A stretch of 64,000 nt of DNA, taken from contig NZ_BBZJ01000031.1 in the NCBI RefSeq assembly GCF_001417775.1, forward strand, positions 1 through 64,000, read 5' to 3'. Position numbers and translations under genes: made by a program. The DNA is from Streptomyces sp. TP-A0356. GTDB lineage: Bacteria > Actinomycetota > Actinomycetes > Streptomycetales > Streptomycetaceae. Positions 1-8,465 of the stretch are shown here, in pieces. Within the stretch, counting starts at the first letter, position 1. The number at the start of each line of letters is the position of its first letter. The notes under the pieces were generated by a model. It was not told where the DNA came from. It searched no databases and saw nothing but the letters and a program-made list of their open reading frames with translations.

Positions 1-334
1 GGAGCTCTTCGGTAGGAGCACCGGCCGGCAGCCGCCCATCCTGGGCGTGGAAAGCAATCCGTCCGGAGCGCGGGGGATCGCCCGGCAGGAACACAACCGT
101 GCACCCCCTCAGATCCTCCCACCACACCGGGTCGAACACGACGGTCCTGGGAACGGGTGATACCTGCTCCTGCTCCGGAGTGACGGGCGGATCCACAGGC
201 TGCCGTTGCGGGGAGGGGATAAGCCCCCTGGACAGGTGGGGATCATCGATCTCCCGACCGTCCACATCGAAGTACCGAGCGCTCCGCTCCTGGCCTTCGT
301 CGTTCATGGTCACCACACGGTAGACCGTGGCCAT
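1..334 (-). CDS. Hypothetical protein, N-terminal part (runs off left edge)
   Basis: An uninterrupted frame reads leftwards from an ATG at 334-332 to the window edge, about 111 codons without a stop, so only the N-terminus is visible. It begins MATVYRVVTMNDEGQ. It is rich in acidic residues and prolines, has no signal peptide or membrane segment, and has a later hydrophobic patch (CTVVFLPGDPPRSG). The codon usage fits a real actinomycete gene. I do not recognise the family. It could be the start of a large multidomain protein such as a helicase, but no motif seen here supports that. Confidence 0.6.
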   Translation of the reverse strand, partial: MATVYRVVTMNDEGQERSARYFDVDGREIDDPHLSRGLIPSPQRQPVDPPVTPEQEQVSPVPRTVVFDPVWWEDLRGCTVVFLPGDPPRSGRIAFHAQDGRLPAGAPTEEL

Positions 335-498
335 CGTCTGGTTCCTCTGCCGATGTCCCCCAGCCGCGCCAGCCGCCGGTTTTCCTACTGATTGCCCCAG
401 CCGCGAGTCCGCCGACCGGATTGCCTCAACGCTACCGGAGCGGACAACCTCATAGTGAAGCTCTCCGCGATCGTGGACGCTCCGTCTCGTGGCGCGGC

Positions 499-747
499 CT
501 ACCGGTTGGGACTCGATCGGCGTTGCGAGGCACTTGAGGAGACAGCGCCCTCCTCAGGCGCCTGCCAGACGTGAATGTCCAAGCCCGATGACGCGGATAC
601 CCGCGTCGGCAGCGGCACAAAGTGCTGCTCCACTGGTGGCTTCCGCTCACGGTGGCGGCCGTCGACCGCATCCAGGACGCGTGCGCGTTTCTCGGGTGCC
701 ATGTCCGAGAGCATCTGGACCAGGACAGCCAGTTCGCCTCCCGCCAT
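499..747 (-). CDS. Small hypothetical protein, 82 aa
   Basis: ATG at 747-745, preceded at good distance by a GGGAG ribosome-binding site. The product starts MAGGELAVLVQMLSDMAPEK, has an amphipathic N-terminal helix (VQMLSDM, KRARVLDAV) and then a polar, Pro/Ser-rich tail. No signal peptide, cysteine cluster or known motif is visible. The start was chosen for its ribosome-binding site and because the frame further upstream turns into Arg/Pro-rich sequence typical of a shadow frame. Function unknown. Confidence 0.5.
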   Translation of the reverse strand: MAGGELAVLVQMLSDMAPEKRARVLDAVDGRHRERKPPVEQHFVPLPTRVSASSGLDIHVWQAPEEGAVSSSASQRRSSPNR

Positions 748-997
748 GCTCACCGCTCCCCCGTCGACACCAGCCCTGCCATGGAGGTGGCCGCTGGCAC
801 GGTATGGCGGCGCCAAGGCCGCGCGAGCGGTGCGGATACCGCCCACCAGGTCTGGGCAGTCGCCGCTGCGCTGCCAGATGGCCCGTCCGCAGGTGGTCGG
901 CGGCGGCGACGGTGACGGCCGTCTCCACCGCGGCACGTGCTGGCCTGCCCGCTGCGCCCGCCGCACCCAGCGGCGACCGCGTCGTACGGCGCCGTAG

Positions 998-1168
998 CCG
1001 CCGTACGGAGACCACCACGACCACCATCAGCAGCAGGGCGGGCGCCGCTTCGGTGCGGGCGCGCTCATCGGCGCCGGTGCGGCGGGCCTGGTCGGCGGCG
1101 CGCTGCTGAACGAGGTGTTCGATGACGACGAGCCGGAAGTGGTCGTCAACAAGTGCCACGAGGACTGA
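998..1168 (+). pseudogene. Fragment of a His/Gly-rich small membrane-type protein
   Basis: After a stop codon at 995-997 the frame reads a His/Gln-rich stretch, then a glycine-zipper hydrophobic segment (GALIGAGAAGLVGG), an acidic stretch and the end VVVNKCHED, closing at 1166-1168. It looks like the C-terminal part of a small glycine-zipper protein. No start codon or ribosome-binding site is visible, so it is probably a remnant. Confidence 0.4.
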
Positions 1169-1292
1169 CCGTTCCCCCTTCCCTCGCCCCTGGTCCGTGG
1201 TGCAGGCGGGCGGCCGGGCCGGTGGTGCGCGAGCGCCTACCTGGGCGGGCGCACGGGCATCTGCGGTGGTGCGGGCGGGAGGGGAGAGGACT

Positions 1293-1421
1293 GTGGCGGG
1301 GAACGTCGGTGGCTTCCGGGACCCGTCTGCGGAGGTACTGGCCGAGGCGGCCGACGCGTTCGGGCTTCTTGCCTCGGCAGCCCGGCTGCACATCATGTGG
1401 GCCCTGAGTGAGCACCTGCTC
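1293..1421 (+). pseudogene. Truncated ArsR-family regulator (N-terminal 40 residues)
   Basis: GTG at 1293 follows a purine-rich ribosome-binding site (GGGGAGAGGA). The product VAGNVGGFRDPSAEVL then runs AFGLL-SAARLHIMWALSE, which parallels the N-terminus of the intact ArsR protein at 27,960-28,346 (VGGLQDPPAEAV, AFGLLSSRSRLHIMWALSQ). The similarity stops abruptly after WALS, before the recognition helix, and the frame continues into unrelated sequence. So this is a decayed paralogue with its DNA-binding motif lost. Confidence 0.6.
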
Positions 1422-1734
1422 AACACGTCGAGGGCCCCGGTCTCGGGGCCTTCACTGTGGTCACCGGCAGGGGGCTGGAGTCTCCTCACAGACGGGCACT
1501 GCAGCGGTGTCGGCCCGACGCGTTCACGCCCCCACGTTCGCGGCGGCCGGCGGGAGGACGCCGACTCAGGCCCAAAGCCCGGTCCCTTGGCGCCCCCAAT
1601 GATCAAGGTTGTCGAAGCCTTTGATCACGAACAGGGGTCGCGTTGGGGTGTCCTGCAACGCCGCCGCGAGGACGTCGGCTTGTCCTGCCCATCCGCCGAA
1701 TTGCCCGACGTGATCTCGGTGTCGACGGTCCTGG
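1422..1734. other. No recognisable gene
   Basis: About 310 bp between the arsR remnant and the IS3 tail. Both strands have open frames, but none gives a protein I recognise. I see only the hairpin at 1433-1450. Confidence 0.4.
1433..1450 (+). terminator. Perfect 7-bp hairpin
   Basis: GGCCCCG-GTCT-CGGGGCC forms a perfect stem with a 4-nt loop just after the arsR remnant. There is no T-run, which is usual for actinomycete terminators. It may mark the end of whatever replaced the 3' part of the gene. Confidence 0.4.
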
Positions 1735-1805
1735 TGAGGCTCAACCTCGGGAGTGGACACCGGGTTTCATGCGACGAGCGACAGCGTACGTGATGAGATC
1801 GGCTG
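1735..1805 (+). mobile_element. 71-bp end fragment of the IS3-family element seen at 31.8 kb
   Basis: This stretch matches 31,768-31,838 with only two differences I can find. It begins with the same terminal repeat TGAGGCTCAACCTCGGGAG and carries the last codons of orfB. The similarity stops at 1805, where IS21-type istA sequence begins, so the IS3 end and istA are directly joined. Confidence 0.8.
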
Positions 1806-1849
1806 GGTCTGCTGCAGGTTTGGGTGACTCGCGCGACCCGTTCTGCTGC

Positions 1850-2647
1850 TTCACCACCAGCCAGGACCTGGCCACGTTCTTCGATTGCCACCGGGCCGCG
1901 TTCGCGCACTTCGGCGGGTGCCGATGAGCATCGTCTATGACCGCACCAAGACGGTCGTGCGCCGGCATGTCGCTCCCGGCGCGGCGGTTCCGCTGCACCC
2001 GGAGGCGGTCGCCTTCGCCGGGCACTACGACTTCGACATCGACGTGCTGGCTGCCTACCGGCCGCAGGGCAAGGGGCGGGTCGAGCGGCAGGTGAACATC
2101 GTCCGTGACCACGTCCTGGCCGGTCGGGCCTTCTCTTCCATCGAGGAGCTGAACGCTGCCTTCGCCGCCTGGATCCCGCTGCGGCGGGCGAAGGTCCACG
2201 GCACCCACGGCGAAGTCATCGGACACCGGGCCGTGCGCGACCACATGGCCCTTCGTCCGCTGCCGGCGACCCCGTATGTGGTCACGCAGCGGCATCTGCG
2301 GCACGTCGGCAAGGACTGCCTGGTCGCCTTCGACGCGAACCTCTACTCCGTTCCCGCCCGCAAGGTCCGACCCTGGCCAGACCTTGTTGGCTGTCCACCC
2401 GCGGGCCGTTGGCCGAGGCGCCCGCATCGTGGATGAGACTCACTGGGACGGCCTTCCCACCGGCGACGCTCTGCCCTCGCCCCGCCGCGACCAGGCAGTC
2501 GGGCCCGAGGCCGGACCGCTGCAGGCTCTGCTGAACCGGGCCGCCGCCGCGAATGTCGAGGTGGGCCGCCGTCCGCTGTCGGTCTACGACGAGCTGCCCG
2601 GCACCCGCCCCTTCACTGCCAACTCCGCCAACGAGGAAGTCCGTTGA
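1850..2647 (+). pseudogene. istA: IstA transposase (IS21), 5'-truncated with frameshifts
   Basis: The DDE transposase of IS21 elements. The C-terminal two thirds can be followed across three frames: TSQDLATFFDCHRAAFAHFGG (first frame, stopping about 1927), then VPMSIVYDRTKTVVRRHVAPG through the core region AYRPQGKGRVERQV to LYSVPARKVRP, then from about 2370 a third frame reading HPRAVGRGARIVDETHWDGL and RRPLSVYDELPGTRPF. So there are at least two frameshifts as well as loss of the N-terminal HTH part. Confidence 0.85.
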
Positions 2648-3384
2648 GCGAGCTGACCAGCACGCGCATCCGCACCACCGCCGCCAAGCTCGGCCTGCCG
2701 CACCTGGCCGAGGCCCTGAACCAGTACATCCAGCGGGCGGATGATGCCAAGATGGGCTACCTCGACCTGCTCGACCTGGTCCTGTCCGAGGAACTCGCTG
2801 TCCGCGACGACCGCCGCTTCCGCAACGGCCTGAGGTTGTCGAAGCTGCCGCACCACAAGACGCTTGAGGACTACGACTTCTCCTTCCAGCCCGAGCTCGA
2901 CCCGCGCAAGGTCAAGGACCTGGCCACCCTCGCCTTCGTCGAGGAGAAGGCCAACGTCGCTCTGCTCGGGCCGCCCGGCGTCGGCAAGACGCACATCGCC
3001 GTCGCCCTGGCCGTCGCGGCCTGCCGGGCCGGCTACTCGATCTACTTCACCAGCCTCGACGACATGGTCCGTCACCTCAAAGCCGCGGAGGACCAGGGCC
3101 GCCTGATCAGCAAGCTCACCAGCTACCTCCGGCCCGCCGTTCTCGTGGTCGACGAGGTGGGCTACCAGCCGTTGGAGCGGGCCGAGGCGAACCTGGTCTT
3201 CCAGGTGATCTCCAAGCGTTACGAAAAGGGCTCGATCATCCTGACCTCGAACAAGGCCTTCGGCGAATGGGGCCAGGTCTTCGGCGACGAGGTACTGGCC
3301 ACCGCGATCCTCGACCGGCTCTTGCACCACTGCGAAGTCGTCCCGATCAAAGGCAACAGCTACCGGCTCAAGAACCGCCTCTAG
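2644..3384 (+). CDS. istB: IstB-like ATP-binding protein of IS21
   Basis: Full-length helper ATPase (246 aa) that assists IstA in IS21 transposition. The Walker A motif GPPGVGKTH is near residue 108 and a Walker B-like stretch LVVDEVGY near 170. It ends SYRLKNRL, as the family usually does. The TTG start at 2644 overlaps the istA stop (TTGA), the usual coupled arrangement. It appears intact although its partner istA is not. Such orphan IstB genes are common in decaying IS21 copies. Confidence 0.9.
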   Translation: MSELTSTRIRTTAAKLGLPHLAEALNQYIQRADDAKMGYLDLLDLVLSEELAVRDDRRFRNGLRLSKLPHHKTLEDYDFSFQPELDPRKVKDLATLAFVEEKANVALLGPPGVGKTHIAVALAVAACRAGYSIYFTSLDDMVRHLKAAEDQGRLISKLTSYLRPAVLVVDEVGYQPLERAEANLVFQVISKRYEKGSIILTSNKAFGEWGQVFGDEVLATAILDRLLHHCEVVPIKGNSYRLKNRL

Positions 3385-3479
3385 GCCATCGAGCGGGACA
3401 CCGACGTGGCCTGAGCTGTGGTGCACACAACTTCGTACTCGGTGGTGCACTCAGAGGAGTACCTGGACACCCGCCCCGG

Positions 3480-3653
3480 ATGATCCGCAGCACCCGCCTC
3501 CTCGACCTGGTGAACACCATGGACCCCAAGCTCGTCGCCGCCGCCTTCGGCATGGACCCGCAAGCCACCCTGATCTATCTCGCCGACCGCGTTGACCCCG
3601 GACGACTGCCCGCCCCGCCGAAAGCCGCTGGCGCAACACCACACAGAAGGTGA
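3480..3653 (+). pseudogene. Fragment resembling the C-terminus of a site-specific integrase
   Basis: Directly after the IS21 end the frame reads IRSTRLLDLVNTMDPKLVAA, AAFGMDPQATLIYLADRVDPGRLP and stops at 3651-3653. From memory this resembles the extreme C-terminus of large actinomycete tyrosine integrases. The catalytic part is absent, presumably removed when the IS21 element arrived. The family assignment is tentative. Confidence 0.4.
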
Positions 3654-3696
3654 GGATCAACAACCGGTCTCCAGCCCTCAGCGGAGGGGAACCGGC

Positions 3697-4140
3697 ATGG
3701 TCGGTCAGGTGGAAGTGCAGCAGGTGGACGAGGAAAGCCTCGAAGAACTCCTCTCGGTGGCAGTCGAGGATGCAGCACCCGAAGAGGTCGTGCCTCCCGT
3801 GGCCGGTCCACCAGGATGGACGACGGAACGGCGGGAAACCTTCCGGAACTGGCACCGGGCTCGACGCCCCGGACTTGCCGGCCCGCTCCGCGAGTCCACA
3901 TTCGCCATCACCCACAACGGGACAATCGTTGGGTCAGCGCTTTTGGCTCTCCGCGACAGCCGGGACGTCCTCGAAGCCGGCATGTGGCTCGGCCGTTCAC
4001 ATCGCGGACGCAGAATCGGCACCGCGACTCTCCGAATCCTCCTCGACGAAGCCGCGAGAGCCGGTGCACGGGCCGTAGTCGCGGACACCAAGGCTCACAA
4101 CACGGCGGCACTTGCCGCCTTGCGCCGCCACAGGGCTTGA
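3697..4140 (+). pseudogene. GNAT N-acetyltransferase, C-terminus cut by an IS5 fragment
   Basis: ATG at 3697 follows a GGAGGGG ribosome-binding site. The product (147 aa) has the GNAT fold: a beta strand STFAITHNGTIVGSALL, then EAGMWLGRSHRGRRIGTA, which contains the acetyl-CoA-binding RGRRIGTA loop, and the next helix and strand (LLDEAARAGARAVVADT). It stops at LRRHRA, where the final strands (normally 25-40 further residues) should follow. The DNA switches there to IS5 transposase sequence. Acetyl transfer to a small molecule or protein N-terminus would be its family role. The substrate is unknown and the protein is probably inactive. Confidence 0.7.
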
Positions 4141-4141
4141 T

Positions 4142-4561
4142 CAGGGCAAGCACCGGCATCACGGCGGGAACGTGCAGGTCATCTCCACTCCGGACGGCTG
4201 GCCGCTCTGGGTCTCGCCGGTCCGCCCGGGCCGCGAACACGACACCGCCTGCGCCCGCCATCACGGCCTGATCGACGCGCTCAACCGTGTCGCAGCACAG
4301 CTCGGCGTGCCGACCCTGGTCGATCTCGGGTACGAAAACGCCGGAGACGGATTCCGCCACCCGGTCAAGAAGCCCGCGGGTGGCGAGCTGACCGAGGCCC
4401 AGCAGACCTACAACAACGTCATCCGCAGCATCCACGGTGCGTGCGAGCGCGCCAACTCCCTGCTGAAGACCACCTTCAAGCCCCTGCGACGACTCAGTCT
4501 CGATCCGGGCCGGAGCACCCAGATCGCCGCCGCGGCCCTCGTCCTGCTCCAGCTTGAGTAG
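4142..4561 (+). mobile_element. IS5-family transposase, C-terminal fragment
   Basis: The frame reads GKHRHHGGNVQVISTPDGWP, VRPGREHDTACARHH, DLGYENAGDGFRHPVKKP and NSLLKTTFKPLRRLSLDPG and ends at a stop at 4559-4561. This is the second half of an IS5-group DDE transposase. The N-terminal half and both inverted repeats are missing. The preceding acetyltransferase gene ends at its left border. Confidence 0.8.
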
Positions 4562-4618
4562 ACCGAATCATCTGAACGATCACACAACGTCATGATCCAT
4601 TACCGGCAGAGGCTCATT

Positions 4619-4852
4619 CGATCAACGACGCGCAATGGGACAGGGAAGCGGCACAGAAGAAGCTCGACGCACGCTCACCGTCACCCAGAAGAAGGAGCCA
4701 CCCCTCACAGCCGACCAGATCCGGGAGATTACCGAGAGGCTGGGTGACATCGCTCAACGCATCCGAGCCGCCCAAGCTGACAAGAAGGAGCCCCTCTACG
4801 AGGCACTCGGCATCACTGCATCACGCAGTCCGCGGTGCGAGTCCTTGAGGTA
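4619..4852 (+). pseudogene. Frameshifted fragment of a serine-recombinase C-terminal region
   Basis: Two frames together give INDAQWDREAAQKKLDARS and LTADQIREITERLGDIAQ followed by ADKKEPLYEALGI. This resembles the coiled-coil C-terminal region of large actinomycete serine recombinases. A frameshift lies at about 4680. No catalytic domain is present. The family call is from memory and tentative. Confidence 0.45.
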
Positions 4853-4991
4853 GGCGGCGCTGACGAGCTGCCGCCTGCCGGCCTCGTCCCACCGGCGCAG
4901 GAGTGCTCGGCCACGCAAGGGCACCTGCTTCCGATGCTGGCACAGGCCCATCACGGCTTCGCACCGCACACCTGCCATTCGACTACGATGG

Positions 4992-5007
4992 GTGATCCAT
5001 TGATCAC
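4992..5007 (+). promoter_or_regulatory. Candidate operator upstream of the MFS exporter gene
   Basis: GTGATC-CATT-GATCAC is a perfect 6-bp inverted repeat with a 4-nt spacer, 28 bp before the GTG start of the exporter. It has the size and position of a repressor operator (TetR or MarR type). No regulator gene lies next to it, so the cognate protein is unknown. Confidence 0.45.
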
Positions 5008-5035
5008 TGTAGGTTGGATCGGAGAAGAAGCGATC

Positions 5036-6640
5036 GTGCACGAGCACCCCCCCAGCAGCCCGACCGGCCAGGCGCCCCTGCCCGCCACCGCTGCCGCGGA
5101 AGCCACCGTCACAGTGGGCACAGCAACCGGGTCGCGCGCCGGGAACGTGCAGCCCGTGTACCCGAACCCACGCGGCGCGATGGTGGCCATGTGCCTCGCG
5201 CTGGTCCTCATCGCCTCGTCCATGTCGGCTCTCAACCTGGCCCTGCCCCAGCTGGCACTCGACCTCGGCGCCTCCACCACGTCGTTGACGTGGATCGTGG
5301 ACGGCTACACGGTGGTGCTCGCGGGCCTCGTGCTGCCGCTGGGCGCCCTCGGCGACCACTACGGCCGCCGCGCGGTACTCGTCGGGGGCACGGCGGTGTT
5401 CGGAGCGGCCGCGCTGACCGCGTCGTTCGCCTCGGGGAGCGCCGAGCTCGTGGCGTGGCGGATGGTCATGGGTCTGGGCGCGGCCATGATGATGCCCGGC
5501 ACGCTGTCGACGATGACGGCCGTGCTGCCCGCCGACCAGCGGGCGCGCGGTGTGGCCGTATGGGCCGGGTGCGCAGCCGCGGGCGTCGCCCTCGGGCTGC
5601 TCGCGTCGGGCGCGTTGCTTGAGTGGTTCTCCTGGCGGTCGATCTTCACCGCCGCGGCCGCCGTCGCTCTCGTCACGGCCGTCGTGGCGGTGCTGTTCGC
5701 TCCGGAGACCCGGGAGGCGCGTCCCAGGGGCTTCGACGCGGCCGGGGCCGTGTGCACGGCGATCGCGCCGGGCGCGCTCGTCTTCGCGCTCATCGAGGGC
5801 AACGACGTGGGGTGGGGCGAGCCACCGGTTGTCGCGGCCCTGGCGGTCTCGGTGTTGGCCGCTGTCGCCTACGTCGTCCTCGGCCTGCGCGCTGACGAAC
5901 CCCTGCTCGATCCACGGTTGTTCCGCATCCCTGGGTTCCGCGCGGGGTCGGTGACCATCGCGGCGCAGTTCCTCGCGGTGTTCGGGTTCTACTTCGTGGG
6001 GTTGCAGTACGTGCAACTGGTGCTGGGCTACCGTCCGCTGAAGGCGGGCCTTGCGCTGCTGCCGATCGGTCTGATCGTCGTGCCGGTGTCGCAGACGTCG
6101 CCGCGTCTGGCTGTGCGCTTCGGCGTGCGCGCGGTCATGGTCACCGGCCTGCTGCTGCTGGGGTGCGGGCTCGTCGCGATGGCGTCGCTGCACGCCGGAT
6201 CGGGTTACCTGCCGTTCCTCGCCTGTCTTCTGGTGGCGGGGTTCGGCGTCGGGATGACGGGCGCGGTCGGCACGTCGGCCATCACCGGCTCGCTCACGCG
6301 GGAGAAGCAGGGCGTCGCCTCGGCGGTGAACGACGTCACGCGCGAGGTCGGGGCGGCGGTCGGCATCGCGCTGATGGGCTCGGTCTTCGGCAGTCGTTAC
6401 CGAGCGTCTCTTCCGGAGGCGGTCTCGCGCCTGCCGCAGGGCGCCGCCGAGGCCGTGCGCCACTCGCCGGCGGGCGGTGTCCATGTCGCCGGGCCGCAGG
6501 GCGCGGCGCTGGCCACCGGTGTGCGCGAGGCGTTCATGAGAGGCATGTCCGCTGCATTGCTCGCTGCCGCAGTCGTTGTCGCGGTCGCGGCCTGCTCGCT
6601 CGTGCGCGCCCCCGGTCGGACCCGGCGGTCCGCCGACTAA
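5036..6640 (+). CDS. MFS drug exporter, DHA2 family (14 TM segments)
   Basis: Proton-driven multidrug antiporter of the EmrB/QacA type, 534 aa. After a 45-residue polar N-terminus come about 14 hydrophobic segments. Motif A appears as GALGDHYGRRAVLV, the TM1 signature as SMSALNLALPQLALDLGAS, and motif C-like glycine-rich helices follow. GTG at 5036 was chosen because a GGAGAAG ribosome-binding site precedes it. The gene is followed 43 bp later by an FAD monooxygenase on the same strand and faces the darB/darA-like pair, so it probably exports the locus product. Upstream DNA carries an inverted repeat (4992-5007). Confidence 0.9.
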   Translation: MHEHPPSSPTGQAPLPATAAAEATVTVGTATGSRAGNVQPVYPNPRGAMVAMCLALVLIASSMSALNLALPQLALDLGASTTSLTWIVDGYTVVLAGLVLPLGALGDHYGRRAVLVGGTAVFGAAALTASFASGSAELVAWRMVMGLGAAMMMPGTLSTMTAVLPADQRARGVAVWAGCAAAGVALGLLASGALLEWFSWRSIFTAAAAVALVTAVVAVLFAPETREARPRGFDAAGAVCTAIAPGALVFALIEGNDVGWGEPPVVAALAVSVLAAVAYVVLGLRADEPLLDPRLFRIPGFRAGSVTIAAQFLAVFGFYFVGLQYVQLVLGYRPLKAGLALLPIGLIVVPVSQTSPRLAVRFGVRAVMVTGLLLLGCGLVAMASLHAGSGYLPFLACLLVAGFGVGMTGAVGTSAITGSLTREKQGVASAVNDVTREVGAAVGIALMGSVFGSRYRASLPEAVSRLPQGAAEAVRHSPAGGVHVAGPQGAALATGVREAFMRGMSAALLAAAVVVAVAACSLVRAPGRTRRSAD

Positions 6641-6683
6641 GCCTCCTTTCGTCCCGATCAAGCACCACCCTGGGAGTTCCCCG

Positions 6684-8411
6684 ATGATCACCTCCACTCG
6701 ACAGATCGACGTCCTCGTCGTCGGCGCGGGCCCGACCGGGCTCGCCTGCGCGATCCAGCTTGGCCGGGCGGGGATCAGGACCCACGTCGTGGCCCGGCAC
6801 ACGGGCACCGCGACCCATCCCAAGGCTCACGTCGTCAACGCCAGGTCCATGGAGATCCTGCGGCAGTGGGGTCTGTCCGCCGCTGTCGCCGAGGCCGCAC
6901 TCCCGCCCGAGCGCGGCCTCGGCATGGGATGGATGACGCGCATGGCCGGGCGTGAGCTGGGGCGGCTCATGGTCGACGACGACCCCCAGATTCTGCACGC
7001 CGCGCTGAACGACTCGAGCGAGATCCTGCGTTCGTGCCCGCAGGATGTGCTGGAACCGCTGCTCCTGAAGGCGGCGACGGCGAGTTCCCACGTCACCGTG
7101 GAGTTCTCGACCGAAGTCCTGACCGTCGACCAGGACAGTGAGGGTGTCACCGCCCGCGCCCGCGCTGTACCGGACGGCGGCGAGCGTCTCTTCCGCTCGG
7201 CATACGTCATCGCGGCCGACGGCGCCCGCAGCGCGATCCGGCGGCACCTGGGCATTGCCAACGACGAGTTCCAGGCGACCGCGCACATGATCGGCGTCCA
7301 CTTCACCGCCGACCTCGCCGACTACCAGAACGAGCGGCCGTTCATGCTGTGGTGGATCGTCAACCCGGACACCCAGGGCGTGTTCGTCGCACTGGACGGC
7401 CGCCACCGCTGGACCTACATGTTCGGCTACGACCCCACGCGCGACGTGCCCGGCGACTTCACCGGGGGACGCTGCGCGCGGATCATCCGCGACGCGGTGG
7501 GCGCACCGGGGCTCGACGTCCGGGTGCACGGCGTCTTCCCGTGGCGCATGGAGACCGCGATCGCGCGCCGCTTCCGCGACGGCCGGGTCTTCCTCGCCGG
7601 GGACGCCGCCCACCGGTTCCCGCCCACCGGCGGCTTCGGCATGAACACCGGTATCCAGGACGCCCACAACCTCGCGTGGAAACTCGCCCACGTGCTGCGC
7701 GGCACGGCCGGTGAGGGGCTGCTCGGCACCTACGAGGCCGAACGCCACCCGGTGGCCGTCACCAACGCCCTCCAGAGCAAGGCCAACGCGGAGGGTCTGG
7801 CGTCCACGGGCGCCCTGCTCGCCGACCCGGAGTCGCTGCGCGCGGTGGAGGACGAGGAGTCCGCCGAGGGCGAGGTGCTGCGGGCAGGGATCGCCGCGGC
7901 CATCCCTGCGCAACGTGACCAGGCCTTGTTCAACGGCCAGACGTTCGGCTACCTCTACGAGTCCGCGGCCATCGTGGACGACGGCACCGAGGCGCCGGTG
8001 TCGAGCGTGTCCGTCTACCGCCCCACCGCGCGCCCCGGGGCCCGAGCGCCGCACCTGTGGCTGACCGGGCCGGACGGCGACCGGGTGGCTCTGGTGGATG
8101 CGACCGGCGAGAGGTTCGCGGTGCTGGCCGGGCCGCGCGGCGACGCCTGGGAGGGCGCGGCAGCCGTGGTCCGCGAGCGGTACGGGATCGATGTGGCCGT
8201 CCTGCGCATCGGCCCGGGCTGCCCGTGGACCGACGAGGACGGTGAGTGGGCCGCGCTGTACGGCGTCGGGCTCGCCGGCTGCGTCCTCATCCGTCCCGAC
8301 GGCCACGTCGGCATGCGGCATGGAGAGGAACCCGGCGACGCGACCGGTGTGCTCTCGGCGGCCGTGGCCCGGATCCTCGCGCGGGAGACGTCGCCGCTCG
8401 CGGTCGGCTGA
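6684..8411 (+). CDS. FAD-dependent aromatic monooxygenase (PheA/TfdB type)
   Basis: Flavoprotein hydroxylase of 575 aa that would use NAD(P)H and O2 to hydroxylate a phenolic ring. The N-terminal FAD-binding motif is VVGAGPTGLACAIQLGRAGI (about residues 11-30), the DG motif region reads IAADGARSAIRRHLGI (about 180), and the GD motif is GRVFLAGDAAHRFPPTGGFG (about 305). The C-terminal thioredoxin-like domain (LIRPDGHVGMR) is present, as in phenol and polyketide hydroxylases. It sits between the exporter and the convergent darB-like gene, so its likely substrate is the resorcinol made there. That is inference. Confidence 0.88.
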   Translation: MITSTRQIDVLVVGAGPTGLACAIQLGRAGIRTHVVARHTGTATHPKAHVVNARSMEILRQWGLSAAVAEAALPPERGLGMGWMTRMAGRELGRLMVDDDPQILHAALNDSSEILRSCPQDVLEPLLLKAATASSHVTVEFSTEVLTVDQDSEGVTARARAVPDGGERLFRSAYVIAADGARSAIRRHLGIANDEFQATAHMIGVHFTADLADYQNERPFMLWWIVNPDTQGVFVALDGRHRWTYMFGYDPTRDVPGDFTGGRCARIIRDAVGAPGLDVRVHGVFPWRMETAIARRFRDGRVFLAGDAAHRFPPTGGFGMNTGIQDAHNLAWKLAHVLRGTAGEGLLGTYEAERHPVAVTNALQSKANAEGLASTGALLADPESLRAVEDEESAEGEVLRAGIAAAIPAQRDQALFNGQTFGYLYESAAIVDDGTEAPVSSVSVYRPTARPGARAPHLWLTGPDGDRVALVDATGERFAVLAGPRGDAWEGAAAVVRERYGIDVAVLRIGPGCPWTDEDGEWAALYGVGLAGCVLIRPDGHVGMRHGEEPGDATGVLSAAVARILARETSPLAVG

Positions 8412-8417
8412 ACCGTT

Positions 8418-8454
8418 GGTGCTGCGGCGGCCGGTGGCCGGCCGCCGGAGCACC
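8418..8454. terminator. Bidirectional terminator between convergent genes
   Basis: GGTGCT and AGCACC pair around a GC-rich core (GCGGCGGCCGG / CCGGCCGCCG), giving a long stem with a 3-nt loop. It sits in the 54-bp gap between the monooxygenase stop and the darB-like stop and can serve both directions. Confidence 0.75.
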
Positions 8455-8465
8455 ACCCGCGTCCG

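Larger units (their letters stand above)
1850..3471 (+). mobile_element. IS21-family element, left end lost
   Basis: Contains a broken istA and an intact istB in the usual overlapping order. The right end is recognisable: the 8-mer TGGTGCAC occurs twice after istB (3419-3426 and 3443-3450), like the multiple terminal repeats of IS21 elements. The left end is missing and the sequence starts against an IS3 fragment. Since istA is broken, it could move only with help from another copy. Confidence 0.8.

Noticed and set aside
1433..1450. Hairpin as part of a tRNA or att site
   Set aside because: Only a simple stem with a tetraloop; no anticodon arm or integrase partner next to it.
4796..6823. Long open frame on the - strand opposite the MFS gene (675 aa)
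   Set aside because: Its product is Arg/His/Gly-rich low complexity, a typical shadow frame of a GC-rich gene. The + strand gives a clear transporter.
6534..8456. Open frame of 640 aa on - opposite the FAD monooxygenase
   Set aside because: No motif, and codon bias belongs to the other strand. The + strand has complete FAD motifs.
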